Source of the DNA: Streptomyces sp. CC53
GTDB lineage: Bacteria > Actinomycetota > Actinomycetes > Streptomycetales > Streptomycetaceae
Direction: 5' to 3'
Assembly (NCBI RefSeq): GCF_001865245.1
Contig: NZ_MKXB01000162.1
Location: 1-52,437 of the forward strand
DNA length: 52,437 nt
In this document: positions 9,421 through 18,347 of the stretch, piece after piece
How the letters are laid out: every line of letters starts with the position of its first letter
Position numbering within the stretch: position 1 is the stretch's first letter
The notes under the pieces: generated by a model
What the model saw: only the letters and a program-made list of their open reading frames with translations
Told to the model about the DNA's origin: nothing
The model's database searches: none
Made by a program: the position numbers and the translations under genes

Positions 9421-9861
9421 ATGAACTTCCCTTTCCTGGACGCCTGGCGCAAGCGGCGCGGCGGCGGGCGGCACGCGACACTCGCCACCGCCTTCGAAGA
9501 GGACCCGGAGGGGGTCGCCGGCCTGCTCTCCGAGTGCGCTCTGCTGCGTGCCCGGGCCGCGGCGGCCGGGGTGCGGCTCGACGACAGCCCGCGCTCCCTG
9601 GAGGCACTGGACCAACTGCCGCCGCGCTGGCGCGAGGACCCCGAGGAGCTCCCGTGGGTGGGCAACGACGCGGGCCTGTACCTCGGCACGGTGATCGTGC
9701 GCACGGTGCCCGGGGCGGTGTGGGACGTGCTGCCCGCCGGGCGGCCCGTGGTGCGGCTGGTGTCGGGGCGTGAACTGGACGTGGTCGCGGCGGGCCTCGA
9801 CTGGGCGGTCACCGGTTCGCCGGAGCTGTCCCAGCGCTACGGCGAGGCCGCCGAAGGGTGA
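9421..9861 (+). CDS. Conserved hypothetical protein (resembles DUF6278)
   Basis: 146 residues, soluble, acidic, without signal peptide or membrane segment. The N-terminus NFPFLDAWRKRRG followed by a helical GVAGLLSECALLRARAAAAG and a beta-rich second half (YLGTVIVRTVPGAVWDV, VVRLVSGRELDVV) resembles streptomycete proteins I remember as DUF6278; that assignment is from memory and not certain. Function unknown. It is convergent with the secreted hydrolase gene; the 158-bp gap between them is locally AT-richer but shows no strong hairpin. Confidence 0.65.
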   Translation: MNFPFLDAWRKRRGGGRHATLATAFEEDPEGVAGLLSECALLRARAAAAGVRLDDSPRSLEALDQLPPRWREDPEELPWVGNDAGLYLGTVIVRTVPGAVWDVLPAGRPVVRLVSGRELDVVAAGLDWAVTGSPELSQRYGEAAEG

Positions 9862-10019
9862 CAGGTGCGACCCTTACATGCGGTTCGCCCAGTTCACTCC
9901 CTTCTGCGGCTTATTGGGTAAATAGCGCTAATCCTGAGCCGTGCGTGTCGAGCTGTGGAGCGTCCCTGCACCACGCATAGTGTGCGCTGGCCTCGAACCT
10001 GCCCGGCCGCGGCCGAGGA

Positions 10020-11618
10020 TCACTGCTCGCGCAACGGCACCGACACGTACGAGGGGTCGGTGGGCGGCGAGGAGAAGGTCAGCCGCGCGCCGGTCGGGTT
10101 GTGGTCGATGTACAGAGGGTCGACGCCGTCGAGCACCAGCGCCAGCCGGTGCCCGGCCGGCACGTCGTACGCCGTGGAGAACAGCTCCAGGTCCACGGCG
10201 AACGGCTCGCCGGGGGTGCGGCCGTGGAAGGTGTGGGGCGCGTTGCTGACCAGCCTGCCGAAGCCGAGGGGGCCGACGTCGTAGAGGTACGCCACGAAGG
10301 TGCCGCTGCTGTCGGCGCTGGTGACGGTGGTGTGGAGGGTCGTGGTGCCGCGCACCTGCCGGGCGGTGCGGTACCGCTCGGACTGCCACACGGCGGCCCG
10401 GGAGCGGGGGAGCAGCGGCACCGACACGGTGGGCGGCACCCGCAGGAACTGGTCGAGGGCGTTCGACAGCAGCGCGGTGCCGCCGTTGGCGCCCGAGTCG
10501 GCGTTCGCGTGGATGCGCTGCTCGCCGCCGAGGGGGATCCGGTGCCGACGCTCGCCCACCGACCGCCAGTCGGGATAGCCCTCGTAGGGCCCCCCGCTGC
10601 GGGACTTCAGCTGGACGGGCTGCTCGCGGTCGATGCCGTTGGCCGCGCCCTTCAGGTGGTGGTCGAACCAGCGCCGGGCGCTGCTCCACGCGTCGTTGGG
10701 CAGGCCGAGCAGCCCGCCGGCCTCGGCGGTGGCGTGGTCGCCGGGGCGCAGTTCGAGCCGCTTGGGCCCGGCCAGCTTCTCGTAGAAGGAGGCGTACTGG
10801 TTGGGCGGGAAGACCGTGTCACCCCAGGCGTTGGCCATGAGGATCGCGGGCCGATGGGTGTTGAGCCGGTCCAGGTGGGTGACGGGGGAGCGCTTGCGGC
10901 CCCAGTCGATCATCTCCTGCTCCCGGGACAGGTCCGAGGAGAGGAAGTCGTGCAGCACCCTGCGGAGTTCCGGGCCCGGGCGTCCGGTGAGGTAGCCGGT
11001 CCCGCCCAGCAGTGCGGCCGCCTGGCGGTGCTGGGTGCGGCCGCTGTAGATGGAGTCGATGAGGTCGGCCCAGCCGCTGAGCGCCGCGACCGCCTTGATC
11101 CTCGGGTCGTGGGCGGCGGCCATCAGGCTGATGCCCGCCCCGTACGAGACGCCCGCCATGCCGACGCGCCCGGGGTCGGCGGGGGTGTGGGCCAGTGCCC
11201 AGTCGACGACCGCGGCGGCGTCGGCCACGTCGGCGGGTCCGGCGACCTCGATGTGGCCGCCGGACTGCCAGAACCCCCGGGAGTTGTACGTGAGGACCAC
11301 GTAGCCGGAGTCGGCGAGCTTCCGGGCCTGGGCGAGGTACTCGATCTGCGGGGTGGCCCAGCTGGTGGGGAGGACGACGAGCGGGAAGCGGCGGGTTCCG
11401 CCGGCGTGGGCGGGGGTGACGACGTTCGCCTTGAGGACGACCCCGCCGTGGCCGGTGATGTCGACGAACCGTATACCGGCCGCGGACGCGGACACCGGGG
11501 CGGCCGCCGCCCGTACGGGCTGTGCCGCCGCCGCGGACCCGAGGGTCGTGCCGGCGGCCAGGGCGGCCGAGACCGCGCCGATGGCCGCGGTGCGCAGGGC
11601 GTTACGTGAAAGGCCCAC
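10020..11618 (-). CDS. Secreted S15/CocE-type alpha/beta hydrolase (X-Pro dipeptidyl-peptidase-like)
   Basis: 532 residues. A Sec signal peptide (residues ~1-33, AAIGAVSAALAAGTTLGSAA) predicts export. The catalytic domain has the nucleophile elbow GVSYGAG (~150), an acid in NAWGDTVFPP (~255) and a histidine in RPGDHATAEAG (~283), followed by a C-terminal jelly-roll domain (~350-530, ending DPSYVSVPLREQ) as in PepX_C. CocE/NonD members hydrolyse esters or Xaa-Pro peptides; the substrate here is not predictable. The promoter region (11619-11744) holds several GTTACC repeats and a PHO-box-like motif, so phosphate or other regulation is possible. Confidence 0.8.
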   Translation of the reverse strand: MGLSRNALRTAAIGAVSAALAAGTTLGSAAAAQPVRAAAAPVSASAAGIRFVDITGHGGVVLKANVVTPAHAGGTRRFPLVVLPTSWATPQIEYLAQARKLADSGYVVLTYNSRGFWQSGGHIEVAGPADVADAAAVVDWALAHTPADPGRVGMAGVSYGAGISLMAAAHDPRIKAVAALSGWADLIDSIYSGRTQHRQAAALLGGTGYLTGRPGPELRRVLHDFLSSDLSREQEMIDWGRKRSPVTHLDRLNTHRPAILMANAWGDTVFPPNQYASFYEKLAGPKRLELRPGDHATAEAGGLLGLPNDAWSSARRWFDHHLKGAANGIDREQPVQLKSRSGGPYEGYPDWRSVGERRHRIPLGGEQRIHANADSGANGGTALLSNALDQFLRVPPTVSVPLLPRSRAAVWQSERYRTARQVRGTTTLHTTVTSADSSGTFVAYLYDVGPLGFGRLVSNAPHTFHGRTPGEPFAVDLELFSTAYDVPAGHRLALVLDGVDPLYIDHNPTGARLTFSSPPTDPSYVSVPLREQ

Positions 11619-11650
11619 GGGTCACTCCTCACGTCGTCGCGTGATCGTTG

Positions 11651-11718
11651 AAAGTGAACCGAAGGTAACCGCAGCGGCTTACCGGAGGTAACTCCCCGGT
11701 AAGTTACGCGATGGTAAC
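11651..11718 (-). promoter_or_regulatory. Cluster of GTTACC-type repeats / PHO-box-like operator
   Basis: Read on the minus strand, upstream of the secreted hydrolase, there are GTTACCATCGC (from 11718), GTTACCTCCGG (from 11692) and GTTACCTTCGG (from 11669), the last followed directly by TTCACTTTC. The final pair, about 35-50 bp before the start codon, resembles two 11-nt direct-repeat units of the streptomycete PHO box (GTTCACC-type). The other copies do not keep an 11-bp phase, so a different regulator is also possible. Confidence 0.4.
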
Positions 11719-11744
11719 AATCGCGGCGGGGTGCGCGGCCGGAT

Positions 11745-12944
11745 TCAGCGCAGGGCGCTCTTCGCCTGCCACTGCTCCCACGACAGGTTCCACTCGCCGT
11801 AGCCGTTGTTCAGGGCCTGGGTGCCCTTGGCGTCGTCCCCCTCGATCTCGAACGGGTCGCCCACCTGCACCTGCTCGTACACCCAGCGGGCGTCGGCGTC
11901 CGTCATGCCGATGCAGCCGGAGCTCTTGTTCGCGCTGCCCATGTACCGGGCGTTCCACGGCGCGGCGTGCGCGTACATCCCGGACCAGGTCAGCCGCATC
12001 GAGTAGTCGACCATCTTGTCGTACGCGTCGCCGAGGCCGACCGTCTCGGAACGCATGTTGATCGTGCCCTCCTTCGACATCAGGACGGTCCGGCCCCGCC
12101 AGGACGCCTTCTCCCCGCCGGGCGTTCCGGCCGACATGGGGATCTCCTTGACGGTCCGCCCGTCGCGCACGAGCGTGAGCCGGTGGCCGTCGAGGTCGAC
12201 CTTCACGACCTGGTCCCTGCCGACGGTGAAACCGGTGACGTAGTCCCGGACGAACCAGCCGCCGTCGGGACCGGAATCCACGCCGTTCAGCTCGGCGTTC
12301 AGCGTGACCTTCGTGCCCGGCTTCCAGTACTCGCGGGGCCGCCAGTCCACACGGTCCTTGCCGGACCAGTCCTGCATCCAGCCCCAGGAGCCCTCCGTGC
12401 CGTTGGACGTGGTCACCTTCAGCGCCTTCTCGACCGCCGCCTTGTCCTTCACCGGGTGGTCGAACACGATCGACAGCGGCTGGGCGATGCCGACCGTGGT
12501 GTCCTTGCCGGGGGCGAGGGTCAGCTTGTTCACCTTCTCGGCGGCGGCGGTCGCGAAGCCCGCCGTCGCGGTGCCGCCGCCCGTGTCCCGGGCCTCCACC
12601 GTGTAGCCGGTGCCCGGCGCGGCGCCGCGCGCGGACGTCCAGCTCCTCCCGTCGGCGGACACCTTCCCGGCGAGCACCGCGCCCTGGGAGTCGGTCACGG
12701 TGACCTGCTTGAGGGTGCCCTCGGCGAGCGACACCTTCACGGGGCCGCCCGGTGCGGCCTGCTTGCCCGTCAGGTTCACCGTGATGCGGGTCTCCGGCTT
12801 GGCCTTGCCGTCCTGACCCGCCTCCCCGGCGGGGCCGCCGGAGGAGCCGCTGCCACCCGAACACGCCGTCAGGGCCGCGGCAAGGACCGCGGTCCCGGCG
12901 AGGGCGCCGGCGCGGAGCGCGGTGCGGGGACGTATGCGGGTCAC
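11745..12944 (-). CDS. L,D-transpeptidase lipoprotein (Ig-like domains plus YkuD domain)
   Basis: 399 residues. GTG 12944 follows GGAGG by 7 nt and begins a lipoprotein signal (AVLAAALTAC); the longer open frame upstream is not needed. Residues ~70-260 form two Ig-like modules and residues ~265-385 the YkuD catalytic domain, with HAAPWNARYMG and the nucleophile motif SSGCIGMTDADA (Cys344). It should make 3-3 cross-links in peptidoglycan on the outer face of the membrane and, like other actinobacterial members, be a possible carbapenem target. It is transcribed in the same direction as the hydrolase but separated by 126 bp. Confidence 0.9.
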   Translation of the reverse strand: MTRIRPRTALRAGALAGTAVLAAALTACSGGSGSSGGPAGEAGQDGKAKPETRITVNLTGKQAAPGGPVKVSLAEGTLKQVTVTDSQGAVLAGKVSADGRSWTSARGAAPGTGYTVEARDTGGGTATAGFATAAAEKVNKLTLAPGKDTTVGIAQPLSIVFDHPVKDKAAVEKALKVTTSNGTEGSWGWMQDWSGKDRVDWRPREYWKPGTKVTLNAELNGVDSGPDGGWFVRDYVTGFTVGRDQVVKVDLDGHRLTLVRDGRTVKEIPMSAGTPGGEKASWRGRTVLMSKEGTINMRSETVGLGDAYDKMVDYSMRLTWSGMYAHAAPWNARYMGSANKSSGCIGMTDADARWVYEQVQVGDPFEIEGDDAKGTQALNNGYGEWNLSWEQWQAKSALR

Positions 12945-13104
12945 GGCGAACCTCCAGATGGTCTCATCACGTCGCTGGGTGAGAGGGCGATGAGAGCCGA
13001 CGGGTTGCCGGACACGGCGAAGTTTCCGCCGTCGTCCCGTGTGATGCGGACGACAGGGGGCAGCGCGGCCGCTCCGAGACCGGGCCTCGTCCCGGCGTCC
13101 GGTG

Positions 13105-13977
13105 CTATCCGGATGCGCCGCTCCCGCGCGGCAGCCGTCGCCGCACCGTGGCGCCGGACGCCGGCTCGGGGTGGGCGCTTCCCCGCCCGGAGGCCGATGC
13201 AGGGTCCCGGGCGGCGTCCGGCGCGGGATCCGGTTCCGTGGCGGGATCCGGATCCGGTTCCATGACGGGGGCGGGTGCCAGGGCCGCACGCGTCACGTCC
13301 GCCACGAGCTCGACGACGTCCGGCCCGTACGCCTGCGAGTTGACGACCTTCAGCAGCAGTACGAACGGCTGGTTCCGGTGCTTGCGTGCCAGCTTCTCGT
13401 AGTGGCGCAGGAGGTGGCGGGCCGCGGCCTGGTTGGTAATGGCCCGCTGCCCGCAGAAGAGGAACACCGGCCGCGAGTCCTCCCCGGCGGTCAGCCGGGC
13501 GAGGACCACGTACTCGCGGACGCCGGGCTCCATCCGGTACGTCTCGGTGCCGATGCGGAAGGACCCCCAGGTCGATCCCGGCTCGCCGGCCACGTCGACG
13601 ACCATGCCGGGCATCAGGGTCCGCAGGTGTGCGGCCATCCGGTCGTTCGAATAGGGGCCGCCCAGGCAGAACTCCGTGTGCGCGCCGAAACCCTGGTGCG
13701 CGCTGTCGTGCCGCACGATCCTGGCGTGCGCCCCGCAGTCCTTGATGAGGGCGGACAGCTCCAGCAGGGCGAACACGTCGAACCGGTGCACGGCGCCTTC
13801 ACCGTCCGCGTCCCGGTTCACCACCAGCAGGCACTCGGAGTTGCCCGGCAGGCCGAAGAACGCCTGCTTGCGCCGGAGTCTCCTGCGCCACTGCGCGGTG
13901 CGCGCCAGCCAGCCCAGCGAGGCGCTCACTCCGGCGGCCGCCACGCCCAGCACGATGTCCCGCAGGTTCTCGTCCAT
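13105..13977 (-). CDS. Conserved hypothetical protein with N-terminal membrane helix
   Basis: 290 residues from ATG 13977. One hydrophobic helix near the N-terminus (IVLGVAAAGVSASLGWLA, residues ~8-26) is followed by basic WRRRLRRKQAFFGLPG, predicting a cytoplasmic domain anchored to the membrane. The middle part is well structured (LLVVNRD, FALLELSALIKDCGAHARI, VFLFCGQRAITNQAAARHL) and looks like a conserved streptomycete family without known function. The last 60 residues are a Pro/Asp-rich tail with DPDPATEPDPAPD-like repeats, likely disordered. Divergently transcribed from gamma-glutamyltransferase over a 105-bp shared promoter region. Confidence 0.65.
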   Translation of the reverse strand: MDENLRDIVLGVAAAGVSASLGWLARTAQWRRRLRRKQAFFGLPGNSECLLVVNRDADGEGAVHRFDVFALLELSALIKDCGAHARIVRHDSAHQGFGAHTEFCLGGPYSNDRMAAHLRTLMPGMVVDVAGEPGSTWGSFRIGTETYRMEPGVREYVVLARLTAGEDSRPVFLFCGQRAITNQAAARHLLRHYEKLARKHRNQPFVLLLKVVNSQAYGPDVVELVADVTRAALAPAPVMEPDPDPATEPDPAPDAARDPASASGRGSAHPEPASGATVRRRLPRGSGASG

Positions 13978-14082
13978 GGGGGCGCATGCTAGCGGGGACA
14001 CGCGTCCCCGTTCGAGGGGGTCCTGGCCACCGGGGCCGACCGAAGTTACAGTGCGCCAACGGCCGTTGACTGGAGGTATGCG

Positions 14083-15906
14083 GTGCTGCGTCGGTCCCGT
14101 CGGTTCCTCGTCCGGTACGCCTCCCTCGTCGCCGTCTCCGCGACGGCGCTGACCACCGGGGCCGCCCCGCCTCCGGCGCCCGCCCCGCCCCCGCCCGCCA
14201 AGACGCCCGTCGCCGTCGGCCACGGCGGGGCCGTGGCCAGCGTGGACGCCGACGCCTCGGCCGCGGGCATCGCCGTGCTCAAGGCCGGGGGCAACGCCGT
14301 GGACGCCGCCGTGGCGACCGCGGCCGCGCTCGGCGTCACCGAGCCGTACTCCGCGGGCATCGGCGGGGGCGGCTACCTCGTCCACTACGACGCCCGCACC
14401 CGCACCGTCCACACCCTCGACGGGCGCGAGACCGCGCCGCGGTCCGCGACCGCGGCGCTGTTCCTCGGCGACGGCGGCACGCCCCTGCCGTTCGGCGAGG
14501 CCGCGACCAGCGGACTCTCCGTCGGCGTGCCGGGGACGCCGGCGACCTGGGACGCGGCCCTGGACGCCTGGGGCACGAAGTCCCTGCGCGAGCTGCTGAA
14601 GCCTGCCGAGCGGCTGGCCCGCGACGGCTTCGTCGTCGACGAGACGTTCCGTGCGCAGACCCGCGCCAACGAGGAACGGTTCCGCGACTTCCCGGCCAGC
14701 GCCGAGCTGTTCCTGCCCGGCGGCGCCCTCCCCGCGGTGGGCTCGGTCATGCGGAACCCCGACCTCGCCCGCACGTACGCGAAACTCGGCCGCCAGGGCA
14801 GCACCCGCGCCATGTACCGGGGCGACCTGGCGCGCGACATCGTCCGCACCGTGCGCAACCCCCCGGTACGCGAGGGCGCCGGACGCACCGTGCGCGCCGG
14901 GGACCTGACGACACGTGACCTCGCCGCGTACGAGACGGTGCGGCGGGCGCCCGCGAAGGTGTCGTACCGCGGGCTCGACGTGTACGGCATGGCGCCCTCC
15001 TCGTCGGGCGGGACGACGGTCGGCGAGGCCCTGAACATCCTGGAGGGCACGGACCTGCGACCCGCCGCCGCCCCCGAGGACGCCTACCTGCACCGCTTCG
15101 TCGAGGCCAGCCGGATCGCGTTCGCGGACCGCGGCCGGTGGGTCGGGGACCCGGCGCACGAGGACGTGCCGCTGGAGGGCCTGTTGTCGCAGCGGTTCGC
15201 GGACGCCCGGGCCTGCCTCATCAAGGACGACACGACCCTCACCAGCCCCCTGCCCCCCGGCGACCCGCACGCCGCCGCCCCCGGCTGCGAGCCGTCCGGG
15301 AAGGCGGTCCCCACCCCGTACGAGGGCGAGAGCACCACGCATCTGACCACCGCCGACCGGTGGGGGAACGTCGTCGCCTACACGCTGACCATCGAGCAGA
15401 CCGGCGGCAGCGCCATCACCGTGCCGGGCCGCGGCTTCCTGCTCAACAACGAGCTCACCGACTTCTCCTTCGCCCCGGCCGACCCCGCCGTCCACGACCC
15501 GAACCTGCCAGGCCCCGGCAAACGTCCCCGCTCCTCCATGGCCCCCACGATCGTGCTGGACCGCCACGACCGCCCGGTGCTCGCCCTCGGCTCCCCGGGC
15601 GGCGCGACCATCATCACGACCGTGCTCCAGACCCTGACCGGCGTCCTCGACCGGGGGCTCCCCCTGGTGGACGCCATCGCCGCGCCCCGGGCCAGCCAGC
15701 GCAACGGGCCGCTCACGGACGTCGAGCCGGGCCTCGCGGCAGCAGTGCGGGCGCGCCTGGCCGAGCGGGGCCACGCCTTCCGCGAGGTCACCGAGATCGG
15801 CGCGGCGACGGGCGTGCACCGCCTCCCCGACGGCCGCTGGCTGGCCGCCGCCGAGAAGGTCCGGCGCGGCGGAGGCTCCGCCCTGGTGGTCCGCCCCACC
15901 GGCTGA
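14083..15906 (+). CDS. ggt: Gamma-glutamyltransferase (glutathione hydrolase proenzyme)
   Basis: 607 residues, exported (signal peptide ~1-26) and expected to self-cleave into large and small subunits. GTG 14083 follows GGAGG. The large-subunit start GHGGAVASVDADASAAGIAVL and GGNAVDAAVATAAALGV are classical. The autocleavage/nucleophile threonine is Thr418 in ESTTHLTTAD (codon at 15334), and the small subunit shows GFLLNNELTDF and RPRSSMAPTIV-type PRSSMAP. It transfers or hydrolyses gamma-glutamyl groups of glutathione and related peptides outside the cell. No operon partner follows directly. Confidence 0.9.
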   Translation: MLRRSRRFLVRYASLVAVSATALTTGAAPPPAPAPPPPAKTPVAVGHGGAVASVDADASAAGIAVLKAGGNAVDAAVATAAALGVTEPYSAGIGGGGYLVHYDARTRTVHTLDGRETAPRSATAALFLGDGGTPLPFGEAATSGLSVGVPGTPATWDAALDAWGTKSLRELLKPAERLARDGFVVDETFRAQTRANEERFRDFPASAELFLPGGALPAVGSVMRNPDLARTYAKLGRQGSTRAMYRGDLARDIVRTVRNPPVREGAGRTVRAGDLTTRDLAAYETVRRAPAKVSYRGLDVYGMAPSSSGGTTVGEALNILEGTDLRPAAAPEDAYLHRFVEASRIAFADRGRWVGDPAHEDVPLEGLLSQRFADARACLIKDDTTLTSPLPPGDPHAAAPGCEPSGKAVPTPYEGESTTHLTTADRWGNVVAYTLTIEQTGGSAITVPGRGFLLNNELTDFSFAPADPAVHDPNLPGPGKRPRSSMAPTIVLDRHDRPVLALGSPGGATIITTVLQTLTGVLDRGLPLVDAIAAPRASQRNGPLTDVEPGLAAAVRARLAERGHAFREVTEIGAATGVHRLPDGRWLAAAEKVRRGGGSALVVRPTG

Positions 15907-16023
15907 CCCAGGAGGGAAGCCTCCGGTTCGCAAACTCGCTGTAGCGGTGCCGTAACACGACTCGGGTCGAATGCCATGCGTCGCAGGGTCGCCGTCGGAG
16001 CGTGCAAGGGCGTGAGTGTGCCG

Positions 16024-17301
16024 ATGACCGAGCAGCAAGTCAGCAGGAAATCAGCCGAGTTCGCACACTGGCTGGGGGAACTGACCGCGCTGATCGACCC
16101 CGGGAGAGGCTGGTACGGCGTCTTCCTGACGCGGGACCCCGACGGCATGCGGGCCTGCGTGTCCGGGGCCGAACTGCCGCCCTGGGACGTGGTGGAGGCG
16201 CTCCTGCGCGACTTCGCGCAGCTGCGCGGCGAGGAGTCCGGGCGGACGCAGACCGCCCGGGCCCGCCGACTGCACGCGGCCGCCGCCGCCGAGCGCGACG
16301 CCCGGCCCGGCGCGCGCCGCGCCCTGCTCGACCGGCTCCAGCCGGCCCTGCGGGAGCAGGCGCGCACCGCCGAGCGCGCCCGTGAACTCATCGAGCGGGC
16401 CGGCCCCGACGGGGCCGGCCCGCTCGCCCACCACCTGGCGTGGCTGCGCGACGACCACGACCGCGCCACCGCTCGGGTCGCCGAGCTGCGGGCCCGGCTC
16501 GCGGCGCTCCCCCAGGAGTCCGCCCAGCGCCCCGCGGCCTTACGGCCCGACCCCGCCGCCCCCGCGGAGAACGGCGGCCGCAGGCGGCGGCCCCGCGGCG
16601 CCCGCTACGCCTGGCTGGACGATTCCGACGGGGACGCCGGGCCGGTGGCCGCGCCGCCGGAGGCCGGTCCCGCCGCCACCGCCGGGGCCGCACCGACCGG
16701 CGCCCGCTTCGGTGGGGGAGGCGGAGACGAAGAGCCGCCCCCGCCCGCACCGCCGGAGGCCGGGCCCGTCTCCGCCTCCGACCGGTCCGCGGTCGCCCAC
16801 GCCGTCGCCGTCCTCGTCGACCTGCGGGCCCAAGGCCGCAGCGGCGAGGCGCACGCGCTGCTGTGCGAGGCCGCCCGCTGGCCGGCCGTACGACTGCCGT
16901 TGCTCGCCACCGCACTGGACCGGGCCGGGCTGGCCGCCGACTGGGCCACCCTGCTGTGGGAGGCGGTGTCCCTGCCGACCGCGCACCTGGCCGACCTGGC
17001 CGCGGCGCTCGCCGCCGCCGGCCGGGAGGGCGACGCCGGGCAGCTCCTGCGGCAGGGCGTGACCCGGCCGGGGGAGGACGTCGCGGCGGCCGTGACCGGG
17101 ACGCGCGCCTCGTGCTGGGGCGCGCGGGCCCTCGTCGAGGTCTTCGTCGCGGTGCGGTCGCCCGAGGACACCGCCCACTTCGCCGCCTGCGCCCCGCAAC
17201 GCCTGGTGCCCGAGGTGCTCCGGGCCGCCCGGGCCGCTGCCCCGGCGCGCGAGACGGCGGTCGTGCACGCCCTGCGCGTCGCGGGCCTCGTGACCGGCTG
17301 A
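16024..17301 (+). CDS. Hypothetical helical protein (streptomycete-specific)
   Basis: 425 residues from ATG 16024; the frame is open from 15976, and GTG 16015 is an alternative. The first domain (EFAHWLGELTALIDPGRGWYGVF, then GAELPPWDVVEALLRDFAQL) is conserved-looking; residues ~80-180 are long Ala/Arg/Glu-rich helices likely to form a coiled coil (RATARVAELRARLAALP). A Pro/Gly-rich linker (~200-260) leads to an alanine-rich helical repeat domain. I recall similar proteins annotated misleadingly as very large tegument protein; no enzymatic motif is seen. Function unknown. Confidence 0.6.
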   Translation: MTEQQVSRKSAEFAHWLGELTALIDPGRGWYGVFLTRDPDGMRACVSGAELPPWDVVEALLRDFAQLRGEESGRTQTARARRLHAAAAAERDARPGARRALLDRLQPALREQARTAERARELIERAGPDGAGPLAHHLAWLRDDHDRATARVAELRARLAALPQESAQRPAALRPDPAAPAENGGRRRRPRGARYAWLDDSDGDAGPVAAPPEAGPAATAGAAPTGARFGGGGGDEEPPPPAPPEAGPVSASDRSAVAHAVAVLVDLRAQGRSGEAHALLCEAARWPAVRLPLLATALDRAGLAADWATLLWEAVSLPTAHLADLAAALAAAGREGDAGQLLRQGVTRPGEDVAAAVTGTRASCWGARALVEVFVAVRSPEDTAHFAACAPQRLVPEVLRAARAAAPARETAVVHALRVAGLVTG

Positions 17302-17438
17302 GGCGCCGGCGAGCGGGAACCACCACCGCCTGGCCACGGCCTGACCGCTATGGACCAGTCGGGTACGAAAAATGATCAACTTCGGTGGTGGATGGCGGCG
17401 GTCTTGCCCCGGGATGTGACGAGGCTTACGTTCTCCTC

Positions 17439-17462
17439 CTACGCATCGCTCTACGTGCGTAG
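17439..17462. promoter_or_regulatory. Inverted repeat, possible operator of the pyrimidine degradation operon
   Basis: CTACGCA (17439-17445) and TGCGTAG (17456-17462) form a perfect 7-bp inverted repeat with a 10-bp spacer, 33 bp before the beta-ureidopropionase start. Arm centres are about 17 bp apart, suiting a dimeric helix-turn-helix regulator. No regulator gene is adjacent. Confidence 0.45.
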
Positions 17463-17495
17463 AGGCTCTCTGACGCCGTGCCGAAGGAGCAGCTC

Positions 17496-18347
17496 ATGTC
17501 CCAGCCCGCCCAGACCGTGCGCGCCGCGCTCGTCCAGGCCACCTGGACCGGCGACACCGACTCGATGATCGCCAAACACGAGGCCCACGCCCGCGAGGCC
17601 GCCCGCCAGGGCGCCCGGGTCATCGGCTTCCAAGAGGTGTTCAACGCCCCGTACTTCTGCCAGGTGCAGGACACCGAGCACTACCGCTGGGCCGAGCCCG
17701 TCCCCGACGGGCCCACGGTCCGCCGGATGCAGGACCTGGCCCGCGAGACCGGCATGGTGATCGTCGTACCCGTCTTCGAGGTCGAGGACTCCGGCTTCTA
17801 CTACAACACCGCCGCCGTCATCGACGCCGACGGCAGCTACCTCGGCAAGTACCGCAAGCACCACATCCCGCAGGTCAAGGGGTTCTGGGAGAAGTTCTAC
17901 TTCCGCCCCGGCAACCTCGGTTGGCCCGTCTTCGACACGGCCGTCGGCAGGATCGGCGTCTACATCTGCTACGACCGGCACTTCCCCGAGGGCTGGCGGC
18001 AACTCGGCCTCAACGGCGCCCAGCTCGTCTACAACCCCTCGGCCACCCACCGCGGCCTGTCCTCCTACCTGTGGCAACTGGAGCAGCCCGCGGCCGCCGT
18101 CGCCAACGAGTACTTCGTCGCCGCCATCAACCGCGTCGGCCAGGAGGAGTACGGCGACAACGACTTCTACGGCACCAGCTACTTCGTCGACCCGCGCGGC
18201 CGGACCGTCGGCGACACCGCCTCCGACAAGGAGGACGAACTGGTCGTCCGCGACCTCGACTTCGGCCTCATCGACGAGGTCAGACAACAGTGGGCGTTCT
18301 ACCGGGACCGGCGCCCCGACGCCTACGAAGGACTGGGGGAGCCGTGA
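17496..18347 (+). CDS. Beta-ureidopropionase / nitrilase-family amidohydrolase
   Basis: 283 residues. ATG 17496 follows AAGGAG (17484-17489); an in-frame GTG at 17478 would bury that ribosome site. Nitrilase-superfamily catalytic triad: Glu47 (GFQEVFNAP), Lys121 (KYRKHHIPQ) and Cys158 (YICYDRHFPEG). It hydrolyses N-carbamoyl-beta-alanine to beta-alanine, ammonia and CO2, the third step of reductive uracil/thymine degradation. The stop overlaps the GTG of the aminotransferase, and a dihydropyrimidinase lies downstream, supporting this assignment over a general N-carbamyl-D-amino acid hydrolase. Confidence 0.87.
   Translation: MSQPAQTVRAALVQATWTGDTDSMIAKHEAHAREAARQGARVIGFQEVFNAPYFCQVQDTEHYRWAEPVPDGPTVRRMQDLARETGMVIVVPVFEVEDSGFYYNTAAVIDADGSYLGKYRKHHIPQVKGFWEKFYFRPGNLGWPVFDTAVGRIGVYICYDRHFPEGWRQLGLNGAQLVYNPSATHRGLSSYLWQLEQPAAAVANEYFVAAINRVGQEEYGDNDFYGTSYFVDPRGRTVGDTASDKEDELVVRDLDFGLIDEVRQQWAFYRDRRPDAYEGLGEP

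Noticed and set aside
10101..11609. 502-codon plus-strand frame over the secreted hydrolase
   Set aside because: Translation is a Gly/Val/Glu-rich shadow without motifs; the minus strand carries signal peptide, nucleophile elbow and C-terminal domain.
12945..13289. N-terminal extension of the L,D-transpeptidase
   Set aside because: The extension is Pro/Arg-rich and lacks a ribosome site, whereas GTG 12944 has GGAGG and starts directly at a lipoprotein signal peptide.
13979..16038. Upstream extension of the minus-strand frame ending at 13105
   Set aside because: It is antisense to gamma-glutamyltransferase, which has a signal peptide and catalytic threonine; the true gene starts at ATG 13977.
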